Notes: a model not told the origin generated them from the sequence alone. Positions 25,699 to 35,419 are shown, counted from the first letter of the stretch. The stretch: DNA of 64,000 nt from Zunongwangia profunda SM-A87 (GCF_000023465.1 NC_014041.1:1923501-1987500); one strand, 5' to 3'. A program made the numbers and translations.

Positions 25699-27030
25699 AT
25701 GAACATCAAACAATTTGAATACAAACCGCTGGCACATTATTCGTATGCCATCGCAAGCGAAGGTAAGGTAGCCATCATTGACCCAGAGCGCGACCCATCG
25801 CAGTATTACGCTTTCGCGAAAGCGAACAACGCAGAAATCGTTGCCGTAATAGAAACCCACCCACACGCCGATTTTGTGAGTTCGCATCTTGAAATCCATA
25901 AAAAGACAGGTGCAACCATTTACAATAGTGAAAAACTGGGCGCTGACTATCCGCATCAATCCTTTGATGAAGGCGACGAGATTAGATTGGGAAAAATTTC
26001 CCTCAAAGCGATAAACACACCTGGACATTCGCCAGACAGTATAACCATTGTGGCCACCGAAGGCGAAGACACGGCATTGTTTACGGGCGACACATTATTT
26101 ATTGGCGACGTAGGCCGTCCAGACTTGCGTGAAAAGGCAGGAAATATGCAAGCAAAACGAGAGGAACTTGCCGAGATGATGTATGACACTATCCAAAATA
26201 AATTTACCGACTTGCCAGATGATGCCGTGGTCTATCCCGCACACGGTGCTGGTTCGCTATGCGGAAAAAATTTGAGGGATGCCAACAGTAGCACCTTGGG
26301 CAATGAACGTATGGGCAACTGGGCTTTTAAAGAACAGTCCAAAAAAGAATTTATGGACACCATACTCGATGGCCAGCCGTTTATTCCGTCCTATTTTGGC
26401 TTTGACGTGGATATCAATAAAGCCGGTGCAGCTGATTTACAACCTTCAATCGAGGATATTCCATTTACTGAAAAGACAACTGCTGAAGGACTTATAGTCG
26501 ATATTCGGGAAGAAGCTACCTTTAAAAAAGGTCATTTAAAGGGAAGTATCAACATACAGGCAAATTCAGAAAATGCGAAGTTCGAGACGTGGTTAGGTTC
26601 TATTGTTGAGCCTAAAGAAGCATTTACCCTCGTAATAGATAGCGCCGAAAATAAGGACATCCTATTACACCGCGTGGCAAAAATCGGCTACGAAAAACAG
26701 CTTACAAAAGTCATCACGCTTGCTAATGAAAATCTGGTAAAAACCGAAAAGCTGGATTTGGCAGATTTCAAGAAAAACCCTGATAACTATACCATTGTCG
26801 ATATTCGTAATACAAGTGAGGTAGAAGAAGGAAAGTTTTTTGATAGTGCCGTTTCTCATCCATTGAATGAGTTGCGAGAAACAGCCGATGAAATCCCGAC
26901 GGACAAGCCTATCGTGGTGCATTGTGCCGGTGGCTATCGTAGTGCAGCGGGAAGCAGTATCCTTCAAAAAAAGATAAAAGGCACTATTGTCTATGATTTA
27001 AGTGAAGATATTAACGATTTTAAAAATTAG
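25699..27030 (+). CDS. Second CstB-like MBL-rhodanese persulfide dioxygenase
   Basis: 443 residues from the ATG at 25699; a TTG at 25690 is also in frame. The MBL domain has ETHPHADFVSSH and GDTLFIGDVGRPD. The first rhodanese domain lacks its cysteine (LVIDSAENKD) and the second has HCAGGYRS. It is a diverged paralogue of the protein at 12473-13891 with the same three-domain order. It lies downstream of the SQR unit, as expected for an enzyme that consumes SQR-made persulfide. A perfect 16-base palindrome encodes its AFAKA segment. Confidence 0.85.
   Translation: MNIKQFEYKPLAHYSYAIASEGKVAIIDPERDPSQYYAFAKANNAEIVAVIETHPHADFVSSHLEIHKKTGATIYNSEKLGADYPHQSFDEGDEIRLGKISLKAINTPGHSPDSITIVATEGEDTALFTGDTLFIGDVGRPDLREKAGNMQAKREELAEMMYDTIQNKFTDLPDDAVVYPAHGAGSLCGKNLRDANSSTLGNERMGNWAFKEQSKKEFMDTILDGQPFIPSYFGFDVDINKAGAADLQPSIEDIPFTEKTTAEGLIVDIREEATFKKGHLKGSINIQANSENAKFETWLGSIVEPKEAFTLVIDSAENKDILLHRVAKIGYEKQLTKVITLANENLVKTEKLDLADFKKNPDNYTIVDIRNTSEVEEGKFFDSAVSHPLNELRETADEIPTDKPIVVHCAGGYRSAAGSSILQKKIKGTIVYDLSEDINDFKN
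25809..25824. repeat. Intragenic 16-base palindrome, copy 2
   Basis: CGCTTTCGCGAAAGCG inside the second MBL-rhodanese gene, read as AFAKA. Confidence 0.8.
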
Positions 27031-27033
27031 AAT

Positions 27034-27515
27034 ATGGAAACTATAAGCAAAAACAACATAGGATTAGACATAGATAAATCAAAAATCATTGCTGAAAAGC
27101 TAAATGAATTGCTTTCAAATTATCAGCAGTTTTATATGAACCTACGAGGGTTTCATTGGAACATCAAAGGAAAAAAATTCTTTGAGTTACATCTTAAGTT
27201 TGAGGAGCTTTATAACGATGCATTACTTAAAATAGATGAAATCGCAGAACGTGTTCTTACCTTGAGCGAAACGCCCGTTCATTCGTTTAGAAAATATCTT
27301 AAGATTTCCGAAATAAAACCTGCCGAAAATATTACCAATGGCGAACAAGCAGTTGATAAGGTTCTCTTGAAGCCTTAAAGGTATTGCTGGCAAAAGAAAG
27401 AATTACATTAAATATGGCTTCCGAAGCCAATGACGAAGGTACTGTTGCTTTGATGAGCGATTATATTGTTCAGCAAGAAAAACTGGTTTGGATGCTTTCA
27501 TCCTTCTTGGATTAA
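27034..27515 (+). pseudogene. dps: Dps/ferritin-like protein, frameshifted
   Basis: The first frame (to 27378) has the Dps ferroxidase pattern: NLRGFHWNIKG, FFELHLKFEELYNDAL and KIDEIAERV. Near 27362 the family continuation moves to another frame: SLEALKVLLAKE, ASEANDEGTVALMSDYI and QEKLVWMLSSFLD, ending at TAA 27513. One missing base would restore a normal protein of about 160 residues. Dps stores iron and shields DNA from peroxide. It follows the dioxygenase by 3 bp. Confidence 0.75.
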
Positions 27516-27541
27516 AATTGATATTTTAATTAAAAAGTTAA

Positions 27542-27994
27542 TTGATAAAAAATAAACCGTCATATCGAGATTATATGTACGTAGCAATACAATTGTCATT
27601 GTTCGTCATATATCTTTTACCGGTAAAAATAGTTTCTACACACCTTCCCGAATGGCTACGCTATTCGGGTTTGGTTTTACTGTGTTTAGGTGTGATTTTG
27701 GGGGCAGTTGCGTTGCTTCAACTCAATACAAATCTTTCGCCTTTCCCAACACCAACTTCAAACGGAACATTGATTACCACAGGTGCTTACAGGATTGCGA
27801 GACACCCTATATACACCGCCTTGATTTTTTGTGGATTGGGATATGCATTCTACAATCAGTCGAGTTATAAGGCACTAATATCTATTACATTGCTCATCCT
27901 GTTTTATTTCAAATCAAAGTATGAAGAAAAGTTGTTATTGAAACACTTTCCCGAATACAGGCAGTATCAACAAAAAACGAGAAGATTTTTATGA
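27542..27994 (+). CDS. ICMT/PEMT-like membrane methyltransferase
   Basis: 150 residues from a TTG start, with four or five hydrophobic segments. The C-terminal TTGAYRIARHPIYTALI and YEEKLLLKHFPEYRQYQ form the AdoMet-binding signature of the isoprenylcysteine methyltransferase/phospholipid methyltransferase superfamily. The bacterial substrate is unknown. Its stop overlaps the ATG of the next gene (ATGA). Confidence 0.75.
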   Translation: MIKNKPSYRDYMYVAIQLSLFVIYLLPVKIVSTHLPEWLRYSGLVLLCLGVILGAVALLQLNTNLSPFPTPTSNGTLITTGAYRIARHPIYTALIFCGLGYAFYNQSSYKALISITLLILFYFKSKYEEKLLLKHFPEYRQYQQKTRRFL

Positions 27995-28629
27995 AAGAAT
28001 ATCCAGCCGATTTCTGGAACAAAATGTACGGTGCTGATGAATATAGATACGGTACTAAACCCAACAGATTCTTTAAACAACAGCTCGACAAACTTAAATC
28101 TGGAAATATACTGCTTCCTGCCGAAGGCGAAGGCCGTAATGCGGTTTATGCCGCTTCCCAAGGTTGGGATATATCCGCTTTTGATATTAGTAAGAAAGGC
28201 AGGGCAAAGGCCTTGCGTTTGGCGAAAGAGCGGAAAGTATCCATAACGTACGAACTTACAGGCGTTTTGGAATTTCGGAGTGAGACACAATTTGATGTTA
28301 TCGGTTTATCCTACGCTCATTTTCCCGCGTCTATTCGTAATAAAGCACACAAGCACTTGTTACAGTATTTAAAACCTGAAGGCATTGTGATTTTTGAAGC
28401 GTTTGCGAAAGCGCAACTGGGAAACCCATCTGGTGGCCCCAAAAATGAAGCAATGTTATTTTCAGTAGAAGAAATCAAGGAGGAGTTTCCACAATTAGAA
28501 TTTGAGTTTTTGAAGGAAGTAACCATCCAACTTTCCGAGGGAAATTTCCATAAGGGAAAAGCTGAAGTCATACGTTTTGTAGGAATAAATAAGATGTTTA
28601 AAAACCATTTATCCTTTATACCAATCTAA
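27991..28629 (+). CDS. TehB-like class I SAM methyltransferase
   Basis: 212 residues. It starts YPADFWNKMYGADEYRYGTKPN, then LLPAEGEGRNAVYAA (motif I variant) and DISAFDIS, the layout of the TehB/thiol methyltransferase group. A thiol- or sulfide-detoxifying role is possible beside sulfur genes, but this is inference. The motif EAFAKA is encoded by a degenerate copy of the 16-base palindrome (28399-28413). The stop overlaps the converging SoxB-like gene by 14 bp. Confidence 0.8.
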   Translation: MKEYPADFWNKMYGADEYRYGTKPNRFFKQQLDKLKSGNILLPAEGEGRNAVYAASQGWDISAFDISKKGRAKALRLAKERKVSITYELTGVLEFRSETQFDVIGLSYAHFPASIRNKAHKHLLQYLKPEGIVIFEAFAKAQLGNPSGGPKNEAMLFSVEEIKEEFPQLEFEFLKEVTIQLSEGNFHKGKAEVIRFVGINKMFKNHLSFIPI

Positions 28630-30043
28630 AGCTTCCAATTGGGTCAGAATTAAAATCTGGATGTACTTTTAAATACATCTTCATAGCTTCCACCGCTTTT
28701 GGAGGATGTTCTATTCTATTTTTTCCATATTTCTTGGGGACGCCCTGTATAGTGATGAAACTAACCCTATATGTTTTATCCATTTCAAGGTGCTTGCCAT
28801 TGTAATATATTTCTTGGATACGATGTCCGGTAGGGTTTTCTATGCGCATATTGATTTGCAGGCCCAAAACGCGTTTCACATAGCCGCCCATTTGTTTAAA
28901 TGCATCGCTAGAGAAAGTACGCTCAAGGTTCTCTTCCAGCATCTGTTTTATTTCTTTGCCCGTAAGCTCTACGGTAGAAAGGGGCGGATTCATAGGGGCG
29001 ATATTGTACAGGTCATTTTCAGTTATAGATCCTACAGGAATTGGTGCACCGTATCGCCATCCGTTGGAAAATACAATTGAGGTATCAGTAGCGTGAGCTG
29101 TGGCCTTTAGTAACAATTCATCCATAGTGGAGTTAAGGGTATTATACCGATGCAATACCGTCTTTGTACGTCCTATGTTTTTATTGCGCATATCTTCATA
29201 AGGCTCTAGTGACTTGTTCACGAGTTGTGCCATCGCTTCGTTCTCGGGTATGGAATCATCCACTTTGAGCATTTCATAATCGCAAATTTTGATTTTTTTA
29301 TCTTCAAGTTCAATTGTAAAATTACCAACGAAGGCGCCGTGGCATCCACATTGGACAATTTTTGCACCATTGACTTCAATGGGCTTGTAAATCCGGTTGT
29401 GGGTATGGGCACTCAAACAAATATCAATGCCGTCAACTCTCTTGAGTAGTTCAACATCTTGGGGAAAGCCATTGTGGGATAGCACTATGATAATAGCTGC
29501 ATCATTGGCTTTTAGTTCTTTAATATGATGCGGAACCTCTTCCACCCCAGAAGTGAATTGGAGACCTTTGCTCATCTTCTCCGGCATCACTTTATCGATA
29601 ATCATCGAGCAAAGACCCACAACGCCAATTTTCACACCTTCTTTTTCGAACATAGCCGTGGGTTGCAAAAAATGATCACCGTCTATGGTGAATACATTGC
29701 AACCTAGCATAGGAAAATCTAACTGCTTATTGATTTTCTCTAATTGGTCTGGTCCGTAACCAAAATCCCAATGTCCCACCAGGGCATCGATATTAAGAGC
29801 ATTTAAAATAGGAACCATAGCCATACCGTTTGAAGCTACAATAGGTTTTGTTCCGTATAAGGTGTCGCCACCGTCAAAGAGCAATGTATTAGGATTTCCT
29901 TCTCTGATGGCTTTCACTACGCTGGCAATCCTTGCATAACCACCCGCAGTCTCAATAATCTCTCCGGTTTCATCATAGAAAAGTTCGGGATGTGGTGCAA
30001 GGTATCCGTGCACGTCGTTTATAAACAATACATTTAGTTTCAT
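28616..30043 (-). CDS. SoxB-like metallophosphatase/5'-nucleotidase family protein (cytoplasmic)
   Basis: 475 residues from the ATG at 30043. The di-metal motifs are NDVHGYL (9-15), FDGGD (56-60) and GHWDFGYG (90-97). In ordinary 5'-nucleotidases the third is GNHE; SoxB thiosulfohydrolases have a GHWEF-type motif, which this resembles. A C-terminal 5'-nucleotidase domain follows. There is no signal peptide. SoxB removes sulfate from a thiosulfate-loaded carrier in the periplasm; the substrate of this protein is not shown. It is the last gene of the seven-gene minus-strand operon. Confidence 0.7.
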   Translation of the reverse strand: MKLNVLFINDVHGYLAPHPELFYDETGEIIETAGGYARIASVVKAIREGNPNTLLFDGGDTLYGTKPIVASNGMAMVPILNALNIDALVGHWDFGYGPDQLEKINKQLDFPMLGCNVFTIDGDHFLQPTAMFEKEGVKIGVVGLCSMIIDKVMPEKMSKGLQFTSGVEEVPHHIKELKANDAAIIIVLSHNGFPQDVELLKRVDGIDICLSAHTHNRIYKPIEVNGAKIVQCGCHGAFVGNFTIELEDKKIKICDYEMLKVDDSIPENEAMAQLVNKSLEPYEDMRNKNIGRTKTVLHRYNTLNSTMDELLLKATAHATDTSIVFSNGWRYGAPIPVGSITENDLYNIAPMNPPLSTVELTGKEIKQMLEENLERTFSSDAFKQMGGYVKRVLGLQINMRIENPTGHRIQEIYYNGKHLEMDKTYRVSFITIQGVPKKYGKNRIEHPPKAVEAMKMYLKVHPDFNSDPIGSFRLV

Positions 30044-30098
30044 CAATTTAATCTTCTAGTGTTAATGACATTTTGTGTTTTATCGAAATTGGTTACGA

Positions 30099-32181
30099 TC
30101 AATTTATAATTGGGTTATGATTTACACCTTCGGAATCGCTGTTCACTAAAACGTCTTTTGTGTTTCTAATTTTAAATTCTTCAAGACCATTGTCTAAAAA
30201 CTCAACAAAGTTCTGCACACTCAAATCATATCCTTTTGGCGCATTTAATAAAGAACCATTTGTATCAACCAAAGTATAATAGGGCTGAGCATTTGCATTG
30301 AGCCGCTGAATCATAAAATCAAGATTTTGGCCTCCTATGGTTTTTTTCAAGCGCTCATCGTGAGCAGAAACATACCATTCCTTTTCGGGCAATTCAGTCT
30401 TTTCATCAACATAAAGTGCCACGACAACATAATCTTCCTTTAGCCTTTTAAGTACTTTTGGATCAGACCAAACAGTTGCTTCCATTTCCCTACAATTTAC
30501 ACAACCGTGACCGGTAAAATCTATAAACAGCGGCTTATCTTGTTTCTTTGCGCATTCTAAAGCTTGAGTATAATCGAAATAGCCTTGAATACCCAATGGT
30601 AATTCTAGCAGGTCTCCGTATTTCGGCACTCCACATTCTGCGGTTTTCATCGTATTGTTGGAAATGGAAGTGACTTGAGGTGAGTTCATCACAAAACTTT
30701 GTGAACTTAACGGAGGCATATAACCGGCCAATGCTTTTAAGGGCGCACCTACTAAACCTGGGATAAGATAAACCACAAAACTGAAAACCAACAATGCCGA
30801 AATTATACGGCCTACCGATGTCTTCTGTTGTTTTTGTTCGTGAGGAAATGTGATTTTCCCCAAGAGATAAAACCCAAGAAAAGCGAATATAACAATCCAT
30901 AAGGCAAGGTAAACCTCGCGGTTTAATATATCCCAATGGTAAACTTGGTCCACAATGCTGAAAAATTTTAATGCCAGTGCTAATTCTATGAAACCGAGTA
31001 CCACTTTAACGGTATCTAACCAACCACCACTTTTAGGTAAAGATTTTAACCAATTTGGGAAGACCGCAAAGAGTGTGAAGGGTAATGCAAACGCCAGGGA
31101 AAAGCCCAGCATTCCCACAATAGGTTGTATAGTATCGCCATTAGCGGCTTGTAACAGAATAGTTCCAGCAATTGGTCCAGTACAGCTAAAGCTGACCAGA
31201 ACCAAAGTAAATGCCATAAAAAAGATACCCAGCACACCGCTTTTGTTCGATTTTGAATCTATTTTATTAACAAATTTATTGGGCAGTGTTATTTCAAACA
31301 GACCAAAAAAGGAAAGCGCAAATATTATGAAGATCGCAAAGAAAAATAGATTTGGGATCCAGTGCGTACTTAAAAAGTTAGCGAAATCTGCACCAAACAA
31401 TACCGAAAATAGAGTACCAACGATAGTGTAAATCGCTATAATGGAAACGCCGTACAAAATGGCATAGGCAATTCCCTTCTTACGACTCGTATTGGATTTT
31501 GTGAAGTAACTTACCGTCATCGGTATCATTGGGAACACGCAAGGCGTAAGTAATGCTATTAGACCTGCGCCAAAGGATATGAAAAAGAATGTCAAAAGAA
31601 AAGATAAACCCTGTCCTCGTCTCGGTGGTCTCAAAATCATTGTCAAAGGCTTCGAGGACCATAGGTGTCGAGGCATCGGCATCGCTCTTGGCCGTATCTA
31701 ATGGTTTTTTGAGAACATTGTTAAATACAGCAACGTCACTTTCAAAGGGAATACATTGGCCATTGACATCTGAACATATCTGATAGGAAACCAGCCCTTT
31801 AATATCAGGACTTTCTGAATGGATAACAAATCGCTGTTTGAATTTTGCTTTTTTTGTAAAATAGGTGTACTCACCCTCAAACAGCTCATCATATTTTTTC
31901 TTTTGCCCTATGGCTTCAACATTTCCCAGTCGCTCAAATTGTTCGTTTTCGTAAAAATTGAATTCCGTAACCATTGGCCCAAGTTTTGGGTCAAAGTCGC
32001 TTGAATACATATACCAATCTTCCGGAATTTTAGCCTCGAAAAACACGGTTATTGTATCACCTTCAACAATATTATTTTCTTGGACTTCCACATTCCATTT
32101 GGGGACTTCCATAACTTGCGAATGCCCAAAATGACTGATTAGAGCAAGGACAAATACAATCGTTAGTTTATGATATCGCAT
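30099..32181 (-). pseudogene. dsbD: DsbD thiol-disulfide interchange protein, frameshifted
   Basis: The N-terminal frame (32181 to about 31610) encodes a signal peptide ending HSQ and the DsbD alpha domain (YQICSDVNGQCIPF). The second frame (about 31610 to 30099) encodes eight membrane segments with TPCVFPMIPMTVSYF and SFSCTGPIAGT, then a thioredoxin domain with GHGCVNCREM. A one-base change in the run near 31610-31620 separates them. DsbD carries electrons from cytoplasmic thioredoxin to periplasmic thiols. In Sox systems a related transporter (SoxV/CcdA) reduces the sulfur carrier, which fits this operon. Confidence 0.8.
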
Positions 32182-32257
32182 ACTTTGCTATATATTATTA
32201 GTTACTCCGAAAAAGGATGGGCATTGGTAAGAATCCATCCCCATTTCAGAACAAAAT

Positions 32258-32884
32258 CTATTTTAAACTATTCAGGAACTCCCTAAATTCTTCATTGTTA
32301 TAATCTGCCATACCTTTATGTGTAAGGGCAATGTTTCCTTCAGCATCAATCACATACGTAGTAGGCAGCGCGGTCGATTCATAAACAGCGGGCATAGGGC
32401 CAGCTTGCTCATAAATGGGTAGTCCATAGTCCTTCCGCTCCATATAGGCCTTGGCCGTTTCAAAATTTTTGTCAAAGGAGAGCATTACAAAGACTACGTC
32501 GTTCCCCATATCCTTGTATAATTTTTCGATACTCGGCATTTCTGCCACACAAGGTGGGCACCACGTGGCCCAAAAATTCAAAAAGATGACCTTGCCTTTG
32601 TACTTTTCCAGCGATACAACATTTCCTTTAGCATCGCGCAGTTTTAAGTTATAATCCGCTTTCGCGAAAGCGGAACTCTCAACAGTTTCTACATCACTAT
32701 TATTTTGTGCAATTACTTCTACATCTGGATTCATAAAGCCAGTTGCGAGCAGCCCACGTTGCACAAAACCTATAACTTCGGTATGTAAACCCGTGGCGTA
32801 AAGTGTTATGGCCACTATCGCAAATATCCCGTACTGAATCCAGGTTTTTTTAATGTTCTTGTCTTTTTGGTTCTCTTCCATCAT
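32258..32884 (-). CDS. TlpA/ResA-like membrane-anchored thioredoxin
   Basis: 208 residues. An N-terminal membrane anchor (YGIFAIVAITLYATGL, about 18-33) is followed by a periplasmic thioredoxin fold with FWATWCPPC (C109, C112) and the cis-proline segment ALPTTYVIDAEG. It would reduce periplasmic disulfides or persulfides with electrons from DsbD, encoded next to it; in Sox operons SoxW plays this part. AFAKA (72-76) is encoded by a perfect 16-base palindrome. Confidence 0.85.
   Translation of the reverse strand: MMEENQKDKNIKKTWIQYGIFAIVAITLYATGLHTEVIGFVQRGLLATGFMNPDVEVIAQNNSDVETVESSAFAKADYNLKLRDAKGNVVSLEKYKGKVIFLNFWATWCPPCVAEMPSIEKLYKDMGNDVVFVMLSFDKNFETAKAYMERKDYGLPIYEQAGPMPAVYESTALPTTYVIDAEGNIALTHKGMADYNNEEFREFLNSLK
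32656..32673. repeat. Intragenic palindrome, copy 3
   Basis: CGCTTTCGCGAAAGCG (32657-32672), extended by one matching pair on each side, inside the TlpA-like gene and read as AFAKA. Confidence 0.8.
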
Positions 32885-32891
32885 TAAAGTT

Positions 32892-34535
32892 TTATTGAAA
32901 TTCGTAATCAGTTTTAGGCACGGTTGAGAAAGAATACTGTCCCAGATAATCGCAATACGCCCTACCTTCCAATGTTGGTGAAACGGGCGAGTTTTCCTGA
33001 AGATATTCTTCTACCACATCGTGAATGGTATAGTCTTTTACTTCAACATCCTCAACACCTGACATCCTGCAAAGGTTGTCAACTGGGTCGCCAGGGCGTA
33101 CACAGGCCGAAATGGTATAATATTCATCATCTTCCATTGGTTCGCCGTTTACGGTTATACTATTGATTCTTTGACCCTTTTCATCTTGACTGTTGAAGTT
33201 GACCTTCATTCCTGAAAATCGTACCAGCCAACCACCGAATCGTTCGGTCGGGTCTTGCGCAAATGCGTTGTGCATTTCTTTTTCCAGCCAGTCCTTTATC
33301 TGTCTTCCCGTAGCTCTTCCTGTTTTCACCTTTTCATTCACGGGCAGTAAATTCCACAGATTTGCGCGCGTAATGGGTGCAGGGTTACCGTTTTTGGGAA
33401 CTATTGGGTTACCGAACCTAAATCCGTTTGAAATAGATATGTCTGCACCCGTCTTCCAGCGAGCCGCATCTGTAATCATATTGTCCATAGGGTTCTCTAC
33501 GGTAAGATATCGATAGAGAGGTTTTGTAGTATATCCTATCACTGTTTCCAGATGGTCTTTGTAAGGTGCTTTGGCCTTGTTCACCAAAGATTGAATTTCT
33601 TCATCTGCAGGAAAGACCTCTGGGTCAACGTCAATAAGTTCATATTCGTCACCCACTAATTTGCCGTCAATAAAATGAAGTGTCAGTTTACCAACGAAAG
33701 AACCGAATGCACCAGGTTCGGTGACTTTAGCGTACTTACCTTGAATGGGTTCTCGCACACGCTCGTGGGTATCATTTCCCAATATATAGTCCACATTTTC
33801 TGAAATAGGGTTATTAGCAAGTTCCACCTGTTTGAAAATACCGATATGCGTTACCAAAAAGAGTGCGTCAAGGTTTTCATTAACCTTAAAAGTGTCCACT
33901 TGCTTTCTCAAATCTTCAGTCAAACCACTGAATCCTATACCTTTACTGAAAATTGGGTTTTGACGCACGGGTACGTCCGGGTCATTAATACCCATAAACC
34001 CTATGCGTACGCCTTCTATTTCTTTGACGGAATAAGCTGGGAACAAAAGTTCGTCACTTTCTTCGTGGTACATATTTTGGGCTATGACATCTGTTTCATA
34101 ACCGTTCATTGCATCCATCATTACATCTTTACCGTACACCACTTCCCAGTTGCCAGGAATGATAACGTCATAGCCCATATTTTTTATAAGTTCCGGCATA
34201 ACCTTCCCTTCTGACAGCGCTGTGTAACCACTGCCCTGAATCAAATCGCCACCATCAATGATAATGGTGCGGTCTGGATTTTTCTGGCGTTCCTGTTCAA
34301 AAAGAGTTTTGATATTGGCAAGTCCTCCACGGTCTTTAAACACGATCTCTTCGTTTTCCCAGAACAGTTCAGGATGTGTGTCGAGTTGCCCGTGGATATC
34401 GGCTGTTTGAAGTACGGTAATACTCAAAGTATCCTTCGCTGTGCCGGTCCTGTCCATTTTATTTGATTTTTCTGTTTTGCAAGCAACCGGTGCCATCAAT
34501 ATTATCATCAGCAAAACTCTATTAAAAATTTTCAT
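32892..34535 (-). CDS. SoxB-like metallophosphatase lipoprotein
   Basis: 547 residues with a lipoprotein signal (LMAPVAC, C19), so it is exported and lipid-anchored. The metal motifs are TADIHGQL (44-51), DGGD (94-97) and GNWEVVYG (128-135), followed by a 5'-nucleotidase C-terminal domain. The GNWE motif lies between the nucleotidase GNHE and SoxB GHWEF types. It is 7 bp upstream of the TlpA-like gene in the same operon. Thiosulfohydrolase or nucleotide/sulfur-ester hydrolase activity are both possible. Confidence 0.7.
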   Translation of the reverse strand: MKIFNRVLLMIILMAPVACKTEKSNKMDRTGTAKDTLSITVLQTADIHGQLDTHPELFWENEEIVFKDRGGLANIKTLFEQERQKNPDRTIIIDGGDLIQGSGYTALSEGKVMPELIKNMGYDVIIPGNWEVVYGKDVMMDAMNGYETDVIAQNMYHEESDELLFPAYSVKEIEGVRIGFMGINDPDVPVRQNPIFSKGIGFSGLTEDLRKQVDTFKVNENLDALFLVTHIGIFKQVELANNPISENVDYILGNDTHERVREPIQGKYAKVTEPGAFGSFVGKLTLHFIDGKLVGDEYELIDVDPEVFPADEEIQSLVNKAKAPYKDHLETVIGYTTKPLYRYLTVENPMDNMITDAARWKTGADISISNGFRFGNPIVPKNGNPAPITRANLWNLLPVNEKVKTGRATGRQIKDWLEKEMHNAFAQDPTERFGGWLVRFSGMKVNFNSQDEKGQRINSITVNGEPMEDDEYYTISACVRPGDPVDNLCRMSGVEDVEVKDYTIHDVVEEYLQENSPVSPTLEGRAYCDYLGQYSFSTVPKTDYEFQ

Positions 34536-34561
34536 AGTTGTAAATTTTGCTTTTTAGATTC

Positions 34562-34984
34562 TTATAGGCTAATGCTTTTATATCCCTTTTTTTGAAGTTG
34601 AAAATTGTAAAGAATTCCGTTATCGACAACCTCAATTTTTTTAGGGACTTTTGTTTTATCGACTTTAAACTTTTTCAGTGAGAAACCGCAAGCTATAATG
34701 TGTACCCCTGCTTTTTCGGCTTTTTCAATAAAATTGCCCATTTTTTCAACGTTCGTGATATCGCCTATTTCCTTTCCGCATATGATGACTTGAAAATCGC
34801 CAAAGGCATCGCCTTCTTCCGCTTTAAGGGCTTCGGCGGTTAGAATTATGGGTTGTAATTGAGGCACTTTTTTGGTCAGTACCACATAATTGTTTGTGTC
34901 GTTGTCCATTTGCTGTGCCTGTGTTTTGTTTATGCTGAACAGGGTTAGCACCAAAAGAATTGAACTTAATAAATACGTTTTCAT
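34562..34984 (-). CDS. Exported DsrE-like sulfur-relay protein
   Basis: 140 residues with a signal peptide ending TQAQ. The mature domain has DFQVIICGKEI and GVHIIACGFSLKKF, two cysteines in DsrE-like positions. Proteins of this fold carry persulfide sulfur. Its place between DoxX and a SoxB-like gene suggests that it acts as a periplasmic sulfur carrier, in the role SoxYZ fills elsewhere; no SoxYZ is visible in the window. Confidence 0.75.
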   Translation of the reverse strand: MKTYLLSSILLVLTLFSINKTQAQQMDNDTNNYVVLTKKVPQLQPIILTAEALKAEEGDAFGDFQVIICGKEIGDITNVEKMGNFIEKAEKAGVHIIACGFSLKKFKVDKTKVPKKIEVVDNGILYNFQLQKKGYKSISL

Positions 34985-34988
34985 TTTT

Positions 34989-35387
34989 TTATTTTAGAAG
35001 ATTACTGGTGTCGTTCAATACAAAAAAAAGAAGTCCATCGAAGATTGCTATATTTTTAAATAAAGGTCCAAGCGTTGTTATTTGACCCACTTGAATAGTT
35101 AATGTGATGGGGATTAAGACCGCCATCAATACAATAGCCGCCCATTTTGTCCTGTATCCGATTAGAAACAGGAAGCCTGCTACAAGCATTACGATACCGG
35201 ATAGGATTACAAGCCATTGAGGTTCGCCAAAAAAAAAGCGCGATACCTTTAAAGCTTGCTTGTTCTATACGCTGGGCAGTTTTTTCTACATTCACAAGGT
35301 GGTTAAACCTGCTACGAGAAAAATGCCACTTACCATTATGCGCAATAGCTGAATGGAACGACGACTGATTAAAATTTTTGTCGCCAT
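34989..35387 (-). pseudogene. DoxX-like membrane protein with two frame breaks
   Basis: From the ATG at 35387 the frame reads MATKILISRRSIQLL and VSGIFLVAGLTTL, then stops. Adding one base near 35295 gives VNVEKTAQRIEQASFKG. A second break in a run of nine T near 35230 is needed to continue as FFGEPQWLVILSGIVML and LFLIGYRTKWAAIVL to the stop at 34989. The sum is a normal DoxX of about 132 residues with four membrane segments. DoxX/DoxD proteins take part in thiosulfate oxidation or membrane redox complexes. Two breaks in one short gene point to real decay or local indel errors. Confidence 0.7.
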
Positions 35388-35419
35388 TGTAAATGATATT
35401 TAAAATGTTTTGATTTGTG

